Shown piece by piece: positions 34,883 through 43,645 of a stretch of DNA of 64,000 nt (its first letter is position 1; each line of letters begins with the position of its first letter). A program made the translations under genes and the position numbers. Under the pieces are notes generated by a model, which searched no databases, was not told where the DNA came from, and saw nothing but the letters and a program-made list of their open reading frames with translations. The stretch spans positions 372,001 through 436,000 of the forward strand of contig NZ_MRDM01000014.1 in assembly GCF_002008165.1 (NCBI RefSeq), in the 5' to 3' direction. The DNA is from Rhizobium laguerreae (GTDB lineage Bacteria; Pseudomonadota; Alphaproteobacteria; Rhizobiales; Rhizobiaceae).

Positions 34883-35932
34883 TTAGGCCAGCGCTTCGAT
34901 CGCCGCTCTCACCGCGTCCTGATCCATTTCGTGCAGGCCGATGACGACGAGGCGCGTGGCGCGCCTTTCGCCAGACGTCCAGGCGCGGTCGAAATAATGG
35001 TCGATCCGGCTGCCGACGGCCTGGAGCTGCAGGCGCATCGGCTTGCCCGAGACATCGACGAAACCCTTGAGGCGCAGCACGTCATGGGCGGCAATGATGC
35101 CTTTCAGCGCTTCGATGAAGCCGGCCGGATCGGCAATGGGTCCGAGCTCAACGACGAAGCTGTCGAATTCGTCATGGTCGTGCGGCGCACCATCCTCATG
35201 CTCCAGCTCGTGATGCGACTTGCGATTGGCAACATCGTCCTCGGTGCCGATGCCAAGGCCGAGCAGGATGCCGGCCGACACCTCGCCGTTCCGCGCCTCA
35301 ATCATCACAGGCTTGCGCACAGTGCGGGAGGCGACCTCGTCGCGTACCCTGACAAGGCCGGCGGCATCGATCAGGTCGGTCTTGTTGAGCACGATGAGAT
35401 CGGCGCAGGTCAGCTGATCCTCGAACAGCTCCTCGATCGGGCTTTCATGATCGAGCGATTCATCCTCGGCGCGGCGCGCATCGACGGCATCATGGTCGTC
35501 AGCGAAACGGCCGGCGGCAACGGCAGCGCTGTCGACCACCGTGATGACGCCGTCGACGGTCACCTGGGTGCGAATGTCGGGCCAGTTGAAGGCGGCGACC
35601 AGCGGCTGCGGCAAAGCAAGACCAGAAGTCTCGATGACGATATGGTCGGGCCGCTGTTCGCGTTCGAGCAGCTTCGTCATCGTCGGAATGAAGTCGTCCG
35701 CAACGGTGCAGCAGATGCAGCCATTGGTCAGCTCGATAATGTCCTCCTCGGTGCAATTCTCCGCACCGCAGCCCTTCAGCACGTCGCCGTCGACGCCGAG
35801 ATCGCCGAATTCGTTGATGATCAGCGCGATCTTCTTGCCGCCGGCATTGGTGAGCAGGTTGCGGATCATCGTCGTCTTGCCGGCGCCAAGAAAGCCGGTG
35901 ATGACGGTTGCTGGAATTTTTTGCTGGTTCAT
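34883..35932 (-). CDS. cobW: Cobalamin biosynthesis GTPase CobW
   Basis: 349 aa G3E P-loop GTPase. Walker A is GFLGAGKTTMIRNLL (residues 14-28); the metal motif CxCC is in NGCICCTVADD; a His-rich stretch (HHELEHEDGAPHDHDEFD) sits near residues 240-257. CobW is thought to deliver cobalt to the CobNST chelatase. It lies directly before cobN (four-base gap) and after cobP. Confidence 0.94.
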   Translation of the reverse strand: MNQQKIPATVITGFLGAGKTTMIRNLLTNAGGKKIALIINEFGDLGVDGDVLKGCGAENCTEEDIIELTNGCICCTVADDFIPTMTKLLEREQRPDHIVIETSGLALPQPLVAAFNWPDIRTQVTVDGVITVVDSAAVAAGRFADDHDAVDARRAEDESLDHESPIEELFEDQLTCADLIVLNKTDLIDAAGLVRVRDEVASRTVRKPVMIEARNGEVSAGILLGLGIGTEDDVANRKSHHELEHEDGAPHDHDEFDSFVVELGPIADPAGFIEALKGIIAAHDVLRLKGFVDVSGKPMRLQLQAVGSRIDHYFDRAWTSGERRATRLVVIGLHEMDQDAVRAAIEALA

Positions 35933-35936
35933 GGAC

Positions 35937-36461
35937 TTAACCCTTCATTTTCAGCGGCAGGCCTGCCGCGATGAAATAAACTTCGGCGGCCTTCGCCGCG
36001 ATCGATTGGTGCAAACGGCCGGCATGATCGCGAAAATCCCGCGCCATGCGATTGTCGGGCACGATGCCGAGACCGACCTCGTTGGAAACGAAAACGAGCC
36101 GCGCTTTCGCGGCGGGAAGGAAATCGGCAAGGGCGGCAAATTCCGTCGCCATGTTCCGCTCCTCCATCATCAGATTGGTGACCCAGAGCGTCAGGCAATC
36201 GATCAACACGATGCGCACTTCGCCGTCGATGGCGGCGAGCTTGCCGACCAGATCGAGCGGCTCTTCATGCGTTGTCCAGGACGGACCCCGGTCGGCCTTG
36301 TGTTGGGCGATGCGCGCCTGCATCTCCTCGTCCCAAGCGCGGCCGGTCGCGAGATAGTGGCGATCGAGGCCGGTTGCCGTGACGAGGTCTTCGGCGAAAC
36401 GGGATTTGCCCGAGCGTGCGCCGCCGAGGATGAAGACGGTGTTGGATGGGGCGTCCGTCAT
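35937..36461 (-). CDS. cobP: Adenosylcobinamide kinase/guanylyltransferase CobP
   Basis: 174 aa CobU-type enzyme that phosphorylates adenosylcobinamide and adds GMP. P-loop GGARSGKSRFAEDL at residues 13-26; YLATGRAWDEEMQARIAQHKADRGPSWTTHE is the conserved second block. ATG 36461 follows GGAGG on the minus strand. It is the first gene behind the B12 riboswitch, 340 bases downstream of the B12 box. Confidence 0.93.
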   Translation of the reverse strand: MTDAPSNTVFILGGARSGKSRFAEDLVTATGLDRHYLATGRAWDEEMQARIAQHKADRGPSWTTHEEPLDLVGKLAAIDGEVRIVLIDCLTLWVTNLMMEERNMATEFAALADFLPAAKARLVFVSNEVGLGIVPDNRMARDFRDHAGRLHQSIAAKAAEVYFIAAGLPLKMKG

Positions 36462-36500
36462 GCGCAAGCGGCCTCCAGAAGAAACGCGGCGTCGCCCCAC

Positions 36501-36652
36501 TCTCTTCCCTCATTCCTGTGCTTGTCACAGGAATCCAGCCGCGGCGCGTCCGCGCCGTGAATGACTCTATGCCCCCGTGAAATGATTCTTCTGTGCCCAA
36601 GGACTTGGGCACGCTGGATTCCTGTGACAAGCACAGGAATGAGGGAGGAGAG
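36501..36652. repeat. RIME-like inverted-repeat element between B12 riboswitch and cobP
   Basis: Perfect 31-bp arms at 36509-36539 and 36613-36643 (CTCATTCCTGTGCTTGTC at the left end), extending to about 40 bp with one mismatch. Two smaller hairpins lie inside: GGCGCG-TC-CGCGCC near 36543 and GTGCCCAAG/CTTGGGCAC (36593-36601 with 36604-36612). This is a mobile-looking palindrome of the kind spread through rhizobial genomes. Confidence 0.85.
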
Positions 36653-36681
36653 GAAAGTGCGTCCCAAACACACCGGGCCAA

Positions 36682-36702
36682 GAGGTGCCGAAAAGGCACC
36701 TC
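36682..36702 (-). promoter_or_regulatory. Hairpin in cobP leader
   Basis: GAGGTGCC pairs with GGCACCTC around a five-base loop, about 110 bases after the B12 box on the minus strand. It could belong to the expression platform or be an independent stem; no T-run follows. Confidence 0.4.
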
Positions 36703-36800
36703 CCCGTCGCGCCGCACCAGGCCACGCCGAATTCAATCGTTCAGCCAAGACAACCTCCGTGCTGGCAACGGGCATAGTGCCCAGGGTTAGGCTTCTCGCC

Positions 36801-37165
36801 CGGCACGCATGGCAGGTCTCCTGGCTCGCGGTTATCGGCCGCGATCGGGGCAGACCGGAAACCGGTCGCCCTGATCGTGCCAGCGGATCATCCTCGCCTT
36901 CCCGGCCGCATCAGTGAAAAGGTGGACGATTCGTAGACTTGAGAGGCGTCCGACCCCGGTTGATCACCATGCATATCCAGTGGCTTTTCCGGCACACCAC
37001 CTGTCCCGCCCGCTTGCATTATTGCAAGCTGTCAGCCGGAAGGGCTTAGTGCCGGATGGAAGACCCTGACCGCTCTACAGTCGCGGGGTCGGCTGTGATG
37101 AAGGCGCCCGGCTTGGGTCCGCCCCGTCACATTCCCTTTTCATCCGGAAGGGCGTAACACCGATC
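36801..37165 (-). ncRNA. Cobalamin (B12) riboswitch upstream of cobPWNO
   Basis: The B12 box reads AGCCAGGAGACCTGCC on the minus strand (36826-36811), followed by ATGCGTGCC. Further family landmarks occur in order upstream: GGGAAGGCGAGG (36903-36892), GCCACTG (36984-36978), CCCCGCGACTGTAG (37088-37075) and GGGAATGTGAC (37136-37126). The element is long, with extra hairpins in the variable region. It should repress cobP-W-N-O when adenosylcobalamin is abundant. Gene-free bases between it and cobP hold a hairpin and the RIME-like element. Confidence 0.93.
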
Positions 37166-37169
37166 CGGA

Positions 37170-37219
37170 ACCATCCGTTATGTCAGGATGGTCAGTCGAC
37201 CATCCGTTATCGGGATGGT
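37170..37219. repeat. Two tandem hairpins sharing one stem
   Basis: ACCATCC...GGATGGT occurs twice (37170-37192 and 37199-37219), each with a loop starting GTTAT. Because all arms are interchangeable, alternative pairings are possible. They lie just 5' of the riboswitch on the minus strand. The remaining bases to 37444, before the ClC gene, show nothing clear. Confidence 0.6.
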
Positions 37220-37444
37220 TAGGCAAGCGCAGGGGTGAAGTCAACCGGGCTCGGCGGTCGACCAGTTGACGGCCACCCGGTATGGCCTGCTCCAACACGA
37301 CTTACTCTACCTAAAACATCGTCATTTATCAGAGACTTACGTCACAAATATTTATCCCGCCCGCCGGGTTTTCGCCGCAATTGCGTCGCAAGCGGACTGC
37401 GCCTTCGCCCTTGACCGGGCCTCTCCCTGCCTAGTTGTCTTGCC

Positions 37445-39235
37445 ATGCTTATGAAATTGGATCGGCGCCGTTTCCGCGCGCTGCGTGTTTTCTTCGATCC
37501 GGGACGCTTGCGGGCGCTGACCCGGCGCAGCGAGGTCGGCCTGTCGCTGGCGGGCGCCGTCGTCGGCATCATCTCGGGTCTCGCCGTCACCGGCATGAGC
37601 TACGTCTCCAACGAGTTGCATCAGCTGGTCTTCGGCATCGCCGACAGCGAAAGATTGAGCTCCTCCGAGATCGAGAACAAGATGCTGCTGCTCACCGCCC
37701 CCGTCATCGGCGGCGCCTTGCTCGGCCTGTTGCTTCTGGTTCTGGCGAAACGGCGCAAGAAGCCGATGGTCGACCCTATCGAGGCCAATGCGCTGCATGG
37801 CGGCCGCCTGTCCCTGACCGACAGCATCATCGTTGCCGTGCAGAACCTGATCTCCAACGGTTTCGGGGCCTCCGTCGGCCTGGAGGCCGGCTATACCCAG
37901 CTTGCCGCCGGCCTCGCCTCGAAATTCGGGCTGAAGCTGCAGCTTCGCCGCTCGGACCTGCGCACCCTCGTTGGCTGCGGCGCGGCGGGCGCCATCGCCG
38001 CCGCCTTCAACGCGCCGTTGACCGGGGCCTTCTATGCTTTCGAGCTGATCATCGGCACCTATACGATCGTCTCGCTGACGCCTGTCGTCGTTTCCGCCCT
38101 TGTCTCCACCTTGGTCGCAAGGCTGCTCGCCGGTAGCGACTTCACCATCGATATCGGCAGCTTCGGCTCGGTCGTGCCGGCCGATTATGTCCCGGCGCTG
38201 CTGCTCGGTGCGTTCTGCGCCGGTGTCGGCATCCTGATCATGCAGGGCGTCGCCTTTGTCGAGGAGTTGGCGCGCAAGAGCTCGATTGCCCCACCCTTCC
38301 GCCCGGCACTCGGCGGCATCATCGTCGGGCTGTTGGCGATGATCTCGCCGCAGGTGCTCTCGGCCGGCCACGGCGCGCTGCATCTCAACCTTTCCCATGA
38401 GGTGGCGATCCCGACGCTGATCGGCCTCTTCCTCTTGAAATCCTTCGCCTCGGCGATCTCGATCGGCTCCGGCTTCAGGGGCGGGCTGTTCTTCGCCTCG
38501 CTGTTCATGGGCGCCCTGCTCGGCAAACTCTTTGCTTACTGCGGCCCCTATTTCGCCGATGCGACGCTGACGCCCGTGATCTATGCCGTGGTCGGCATGA
38601 GTTCGCTTGCCGTCGCCGTCATCGGCGGGCCGCTGACCATGACGTTCCTGGCGCTCGAAATGACCGGCGATTTTCCGATCACGGCGCTGGTACTCGCTGC
38701 CGTCATCACCTCCTCGCTCGTCGTGCGTTCGACCTTCGGCTACTCCTTCGCCACATGGCGGTTCCATCTGCGCGGAGAAAGCATCCGCAGCGCCCATGAT
38801 GTCGGCTGGATCCGCAATCTGACGGTCGACAAGCTGATGCGCGCTGACGTCAAGACGGCAAGGGCGGGCATTTCTCTGGAGGAATTCAAGCAGGCCTTCC
38901 CGATCGGCTCGACCCAGCGCGTCGTCCTCGTCGAGGAGAGCGACAAATATGCGGGCCTGGTGCTGGTGCCGGAGATCTACGCCAATCCGACCGATGCGCA
39001 GGACGAGGGCAAGACGCTTGCCGACTTCATCCACTACCGCAACGATTTCCTGCAGCCGCAGATGAATGCCAGGCAGGCGGCGGCGATCTTCGACAAGAGC
39101 GAAAGCGAAGCGCTCGCCGTCGTCAACAACCTGATCGAACGCAAGGTGATCGGCCAGCTCAGCGAAAGCTATACGCTACGCCGCTACAGCGAAGAACTCG
39201 ACCGCCGCCGCCGCGAGGTCTCAGGCGAGATCTGA
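37445..39235 (+). CDS. ClC family chloride channel/antiporter with CBS region
   Basis: 596 aa, about ten membrane helices then a C-terminal cytoplasmic part (from about residue 450: RNLTVDKLMRADVKTARAGISLEEFKQAF...) that fits paired CBS domains. The family's GREGP is replaced by GLEAG (FGASVGLEAGYTQ), keeping the gating Glu, and the later GGxFxP site reads GGLFFAS. It probably moves chloride or a related anion. The start is ATG 37445; a basic N-terminal tail of about 30 residues precedes the first helix. Confidence 0.9.
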   Translation: MLMKLDRRRFRALRVFFDPGRLRALTRRSEVGLSLAGAVVGIISGLAVTGMSYVSNELHQLVFGIADSERLSSSEIENKMLLLTAPVIGGALLGLLLLVLAKRRKKPMVDPIEANALHGGRLSLTDSIIVAVQNLISNGFGASVGLEAGYTQLAAGLASKFGLKLQLRRSDLRTLVGCGAAGAIAAAFNAPLTGAFYAFELIIGTYTIVSLTPVVVSALVSTLVARLLAGSDFTIDIGSFGSVVPADYVPALLLGAFCAGVGILIMQGVAFVEELARKSSIAPPFRPALGGIIVGLLAMISPQVLSAGHGALHLNLSHEVAIPTLIGLFLLKSFASAISIGSGFRGGLFFASLFMGALLGKLFAYCGPYFADATLTPVIYAVVGMSSLAVAVIGGPLTMTFLALEMTGDFPITALVLAAVITSSLVVRSTFGYSFATWRFHLRGESIRSAHDVGWIRNLTVDKLMRADVKTARAGISLEEFKQAFPIGSTQRVVLVEESDKYAGLVLVPEIYANPTDAQDEGKTLADFIHYRNDFLQPQMNARQAAAIFDKSESEALAVVNNLIERKVIGQLSESYTLRRYSEELDRRRREVSGEI

Positions 39236-39263
39236 GCGTCGCCGCGCCGACCGGATCGACGCT

Positions 39264-40439
39264 TCAGAATACGGCGTCGGCGAGTTTGAACACGTCGGCC
39301 CGCTTCGAAACGCCACGCAATTCAAACGAACCCAGATACTCGCAGGCCACGGCGCAGGTGGTCGCGAAGCTCTCCGACATCAGCAGCTCTTGCTCAAGCG
39401 TGCCGCAGAGCTTTTCAAGCCGCGAGGCCTCGTTGACGGCGCTGCCGATCACCGTGAAATCAAGCCTGCCGCGCGCGCCGATATTTCCATAGAAGACCTC
39501 GCCGAGATGCAGCACGACATCGACGCCGATGTCAGGACCTCCATCATTCCTCCGCTGACCGTTCAGCACCTTGTTGGCTTCCAGAATATTCCTTGCCGAA
39601 GCCAGTGCGGCCATGCACGCCTTTTGCTGATCTTCGGCATCGGTCGGAAAGATCGCCAGCACGCTGTCGCCCATGAACTTGAGGATCTCGCCGGAATTCT
39701 CCTCGACATGCCGGCCGATCAGCTCGAAATGCTCGTCTAGAAACCCGGCGATTTCGCCTGGCTGATAGACTTCGGTCAACGCCGTGAAATTCCTGAGATC
39801 CGCAAGCAGGATCGCAGCATTGATGGAGCCACCTTTTCCCCTCTGGATCTCGCCTGCAAGGATGCGTGCGCTTGTTTTGGCACCCGTGTAGACGGCAAGG
39901 ATATCCGCAGCGGTTTTCGATGCCGCGATGCGGTAGCAAGCCAGCCCCAGCGCCGGGAAAAGCTTCGCGACGATCGCCAATTGGTCGTCAGAAAATCCGC
40001 CCGGCCTGTCGCTTGTGAGAGACAGACTGACCCCGCGCAGCGCAGCCTCCTTTGGAAACTCCAGCAGGCTGACCAGATGATCCGTACCGCCGCCATGTGC
40101 GAATTCCGCAAGCTGCGGGTAGTCATCGACTCCCTCACCCTTGGCGATATTCCATCGACCTGACGTTTCGCCACGGCCCAAAAGAAAATAGATCGGGGTC
40201 TTCTCGAAATTCAGTACTGCCGCACTGCCATACTCGGCATTCTCGATCGTGGTCGCACCGCCGCGCACGAAATTGGCCGAGACGCCGCCATACATGGGAT
40301 GAATAGACGGCATCGCAATACTTCCCCGCCAGATCGGAAAGCCATCCGCGATCAGCCGATCGCACAATCCGGCTATCAGCTCGCCAATATGCTCAGCTGT
40401 GATTCCATGTTCTATAAGCCACTGAATATGATTGTTAAT
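39264..40439 (-). CDS. Class III adenylate/guanylate cyclase
   Basis: 391 aa if started at ATT 40439. The catalytic domain is C-terminal: metal Asp residues in ILLADLRNFTALTEVY and FMGDSVLAIFP, the base-selecting LDFTVIGSAVNEASRLEKL with the Asp that favours ATP. The N-terminal 200 residues are a sensor-like region with no membrane segment. The conserved-looking text begins at INNHIQWLIEHG, coded directly after GGAGG (40447-40451) and a seven-base spacer, but the codon there is ATT. An ATG lies at 40523 without a ribosome site. Confidence 0.85.
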   Translation of the reverse strand: MNNHIQWLIEHGITAEHIGELIAGLCDRLIADGFPIWRGSIAMPSIHPMYGGVSANFVRGGATTIENAEYGSAAVLNFEKTPIYFLLGRGETSGRWNIAKGEGVDDYPQLAEFAHGGGTDHLVSLLEFPKEAALRGVSLSLTSDRPGGFSDDQLAIVAKLFPALGLACYRIAASKTAADILAVYTGAKTSARILAGEIQRGKGGSINAAILLADLRNFTALTEVYQPGEIAGFLDEHFELIGRHVEENSGEILKFMGDSVLAIFPTDAEDQQKACMAALASARNILEANKVLNGQRRNDGGPDIGVDVVLHLGEVFYGNIGARGRLDFTVIGSAVNEASRLEKLCGTLEQELLMSESFATTCAVACEYLGSFELRGVSKRADVFKLADAVF

Positions 40440-40694
40440 TTCCGAACCTCCAAATGACCGACGCAGTTTATGGTCGGAAATCGGGCAAATGGACGGCGAT
40501 GACCAACCCGGGCGTTGCCACATCAACCAATAGTCGAGTCACGCAGATATTTCTAGCCATGGACTCCGGCAAACGACGACCACAAGGTAGGCCGAGAGCA
40601 AGTGATACCTGCCGTTACCGTCGTTCGGCTCCGGCGAGAAGCAGTGGAGAGTGCCGCAGAAATGAAAGACGATGCCGCAGCGTCTGCGGATATC

Positions 40695-41462
40695 TCACAT
40701 CCGGACCGTCATGCCGCCGTCGACCGTCAGCACATGGCCGTTGACGAAGGAAGCGGCGTCGCTTGCGAGAAAGAGAGCCGCCCCGGCGATCTCGTCCGGG
40801 CGTCCCCAGCGCTGGACCGGGATGCGCTGGCGCACGAACGGCATCAAATCCTCGTTCGCGGCCATCGCCGCGTTCGTCTCGGTGGCAAACCAGCCGGGCG
40901 CAATCCCGTTGCTGGTGATGCCGTGCGGGCCGAATTCGACCGCCATGCCGCGCATCAGTCCGGTCAGTCCCTGCTTTGCCGCCGGATAGACGCAGTCGCC
41001 GGGCATGACGACATGGCCGCTGATCGAGGTCACCGCGATCAGGCGGCCGTAATTGCGTCGCTTCATCAACACGGCAGCGTCACGCGAAAGCGTCACCGCC
41101 GCTGCTAGGTCGGTGCGCAGCAGCTCGATGATCGCATCATCGTCGAATTCGGCCAGCGGCCGTCTGTCGCGGGCGCCGACATTGTTGATCAGAATATCGA
41201 GACGGCCATGGATCTTGTCGATATCGGCCATCGCAGCGCGCTGTGCCTCGCGGTCGGCGATATCGAATGAAGCCGCTCGCCGTGCCGCCCGCGGCGCGGA
41301 TAGCCTTTACAGCGTCTTCCAGCGTCGCCGCCGTGCGTCCGTTGACGATAACATGCGCGCCGCCTCGGCAAGGGCGCACGCCATCTCGAAGCCGAGCCCA
41401 CGACCGCCACCGGTCACCAGCGCCACCTGACCTGCCAGTGAGAATCTATCCAATATGCTCAT
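40695..41462 (-). pseudogene. Short-chain dehydrogenase/reductase gene with two frameshifts
   Basis: The three pieces together make one SDR of about 255 aa: ILDRFSLAGQVALVTGGGRGLGFEMACALAEA (NAD site), then HVIVNGRTAATLEDAVKAIRAAGGTASGF, then DKIHGRLDILINN through the active site YPAAKQ and the C-terminal VNGHVLTVDGGM. One G is missing near 41358-41366 (GGG to GG) and two bases near 41266-41269. The losses add to three, so the frame is restored, but the middle segment is out of frame and the original frame hits TAA. Either a recent pseudogene or two sequence errors. Confidence 0.8.
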
Positions 41463-41564
41463 GGTTTTCGTCACTCTCAACCGGGTCCGCTGCGACAATT
41501 AATGGACTCAGTCAACTAATTTGGCAATAGCCGAGCAACGGCCGATGATGGTACGAGGTGCGGC

Positions 41565-43019
41565 CTAACCGAGCAGCCCGGCCAGCCAGTGCGGATCGAG
41601 ATGACGTTCCAATTCCTCGGCGACGTCGTCGAGCGCCTGCTCGACGCTCTCGCGGTAATTCCTCCGCACGCCTGATAGGCCGAAGCTTTGAAGCAGTCGA
41701 GCGCGGTAAGTGTCACTGCCGAAGAGCCCATGCAGATAGGTTCCCATGATCCTGCCGTCGGTCGAAAGCGCACCGTCGGGCAAGCCGTCGATGATCGCTG
41801 AAGGCCGATCGCAATCCGGGCCGCGGGTCACGCCGAGATGGATCTGGTAGCCGGCAAGCGGCGCGTCATATTCGGCCGAGTGGGCCTGGCTGTTGCGCAC
41901 GGTCTTTTCCGGCGCCATCTCGGTCTCGACATCGAGCAGCCCAAGCCCCGGCGTCTCGAGCGCCCCGCCCTCGATGCCGAGCGGATCGTGCACCATGCGG
42001 CCGAGCATCTGGTAACCGCCACAGATGCCGATAACCCGGCCGCCGCGCCTGACATGCGACTGCAGATCGCGGTCCCATCCCTCAGCCCTGAAGTCGGCGA
42101 GATCCGATATCGTCGATTTCGAGCCGGGAAGCACAACGAGGCTCGCATCGCCAGGGATCCGCTCGCCTGACCGCACGAAGACCAGCTCGACATCCGGCTC
42201 GGCCCGCAGCGGGTCGAGATCATCGAAATTGGCGATACGTGGCAGCACCGGCACGGCAATCTTCAGCGCGCTCGCGCCGCCCCTCGCCAACCGCTCGAGC
42301 ACGACCGAATCTTCAGCCGGCAGCCGCGCGGCACCAGATAGCCACGGCACGACGCCGAAGCACGGCCAGCCGGTGAAGCCTTCAATGGCGCGGATGCCGT
42401 CTTCAAACAGCGAGACGTCGCCGCGGAACTTGTTGATGATATAGCCCGCAATCATCGCCCGGTCGCCATCTTCGAGGATCGCATGCGTGCCGACCAGCGA
42501 GGCGATGACGCCGCCGCGGTCGATATCGCCGACGAGCACGACCGGCACGCCGGCACGCGTCGCAAAGCCCATATTGGCGATATCGCCGGCCCTGAGATTG
42601 ATCTCGGCCGGCGATCCGGCGCCCTCGACGATAACGAGGTCGGCACCCGCAGCCACTTTTTCGAAACTTTCGAGCACGGCGCCGAGCAGCTCGGGCTTCA
42701 GCCGCTGGTAGTCCCGCCCCTTCGCCTGTCCGAACACCCTGCCCTGGACGATGATCTGGCTGCCATTTTCCGATTGCGGCTTAAGCAGCACCGGGTTCAT
42801 GTGCACCGAGGATGGCGTGCGCGCAGCCAGCGACTGCAGCCACTGCGCCCGGCCAATCTCGCCGCCGTCATCGGCGACCGCCGCATTGTTCGACATGTTC
42901 TGCGGCTTGAATGGTCGGACCGTCAGGCCGCGATTGGCCGCCAGCCGGCAGAGCCCTGCGACCAGCACCGTCTTGCCGACATCGGAGCCGGTTCCCTGCA
43001 GCATGATCGCTCTTGCCAT
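41565..43019 (-). CDS. cobQ: Cobyric acid synthase CobQ
   Basis: 484 aa. It amidates side chains b, d, e and g of adenosylcobyrinic acid diamide. N-terminal P-loop-like MLQGTGSDVGKTVLVAGLCRLAANRG; FKPQNMSNNAAV; and the C-terminal glutaminase nucleophile in GRVIGICGGYQMLGRM. ATG 43019 gives the normal length; a second ATG is at 43031. No B12 box lies upstream, unlike cobP. It stands alone between a frameshifted SDR gene and a binding-protein gene. Confidence 0.94.
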   Translation of the reverse strand: MARAIMLQGTGSDVGKTVLVAGLCRLAANRGLTVRPFKPQNMSNNAAVADDGGEIGRAQWLQSLAARTPSSVHMNPVLLKPQSENGSQIIVQGRVFGQAKGRDYQRLKPELLGAVLESFEKVAAGADLVIVEGAGSPAEINLRAGDIANMGFATRAGVPVVLVGDIDRGGVIASLVGTHAILEDGDRAMIAGYIINKFRGDVSLFEDGIRAIEGFTGWPCFGVVPWLSGAARLPAEDSVVLERLARGGASALKIAVPVLPRIANFDDLDPLRAEPDVELVFVRSGERIPGDASLVVLPGSKSTISDLADFRAEGWDRDLQSHVRRGGRVIGICGGYQMLGRMVHDPLGIEGGALETPGLGLLDVETEMAPEKTVRNSQAHSAEYDAPLAGYQIHLGVTRGPDCDRPSAIIDGLPDGALSTDGRIMGTYLHGLFGSDTYRARLLQSFGLSGVRRNYRESVEQALDDVAEELERHLDPHWLAGLLG

Positions 43020-43113
43020 GGTGGCCCGCATTCGCCTCTCGTTCAGGCGAGGCCTACAATGGGCCGCGATCCCGGGTCAAGACTCGGCCTAAAGTTCCGT
43101 CCTGCAAACGCGA

Positions 43114-43221
43114 AAACCGCGCATGGCCTTGGCTCTGCGCGGTTTGCCGAAAAACTCAGGCGTCTTCGCCCTTACACGGCGAAGCTCGCTTTCTCCGGTA
43201 CGCACTACCTGAACCGGAGAA
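43114..43221. other. Array of three strong hairpins (candidate structured RNA)
   Basis: Three stems in 108 bases: AAACCGCGC/GCGCGGTTT (43114-43122, 43137-43145), CTTCGCC/GGCGAAG (43164-43170, 43178-43184) and TTCTCCGGT/ACCGGAGAA (43191-43199, 43213-43221). On the minus strand the last stem ends in GGTTTTCG, weakly terminator-like. It could be a small RNA or the cobQ leader. Confidence 0.4.
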
Positions 43222-43645
43222 GCGGCGGTCATTGCTGCCACGACCCAACTGATAACGGTACATTCTTACCGGAGAGTTATTGAAGGCTTACGCAAATGTT
43301 AATTTTGATCTTTTTTGACATTCTGGCCGAAATTTCTGCCGAAGATCCGCTGCCGATCGCCAAGAGCGTGCTTTTCGCCCGAGAGCGCCAATTTCGGAAT
43401 GCTGACATAAATTCTTCGAATTCAATAATTTAGTCACGCAACCATGAGCAGAAGATGGTTGATTTCTGCGAGCGAACGCGTAGGCTCCGTCATAACGCGC
43501 CATTGTTGAACATGGCCTGCCCATGAACCGGAAAGCCTGTCGCGGTATCGCCCGGCAGGCATTTTCCCTTCGGGTGCCGGAGAGATTTGTCGGTGAATTT
43601 CAGAGCCTGCTGCACGTCCGCCTAAGAAGAATTCGGGGAATGACG
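43222..43645. other. Gene-free stretch upstream of the betaine-type binding protein
   Basis: AT-richer than the surroundings. It holds a 7-bp hairpin CAACCAT/ATGGTTG (43439-43461) and a TTGACA at 43314-43319 without a convincing -10 partner. I see no gene in either strand. Confidence 0.4.

Noticed and set aside
36561..36917. Plus-strand frame over the cobP leader and riboswitch
   Set aside because: It runs through the repeat element and the B12 box; the conserved RNA reads on the other strand.
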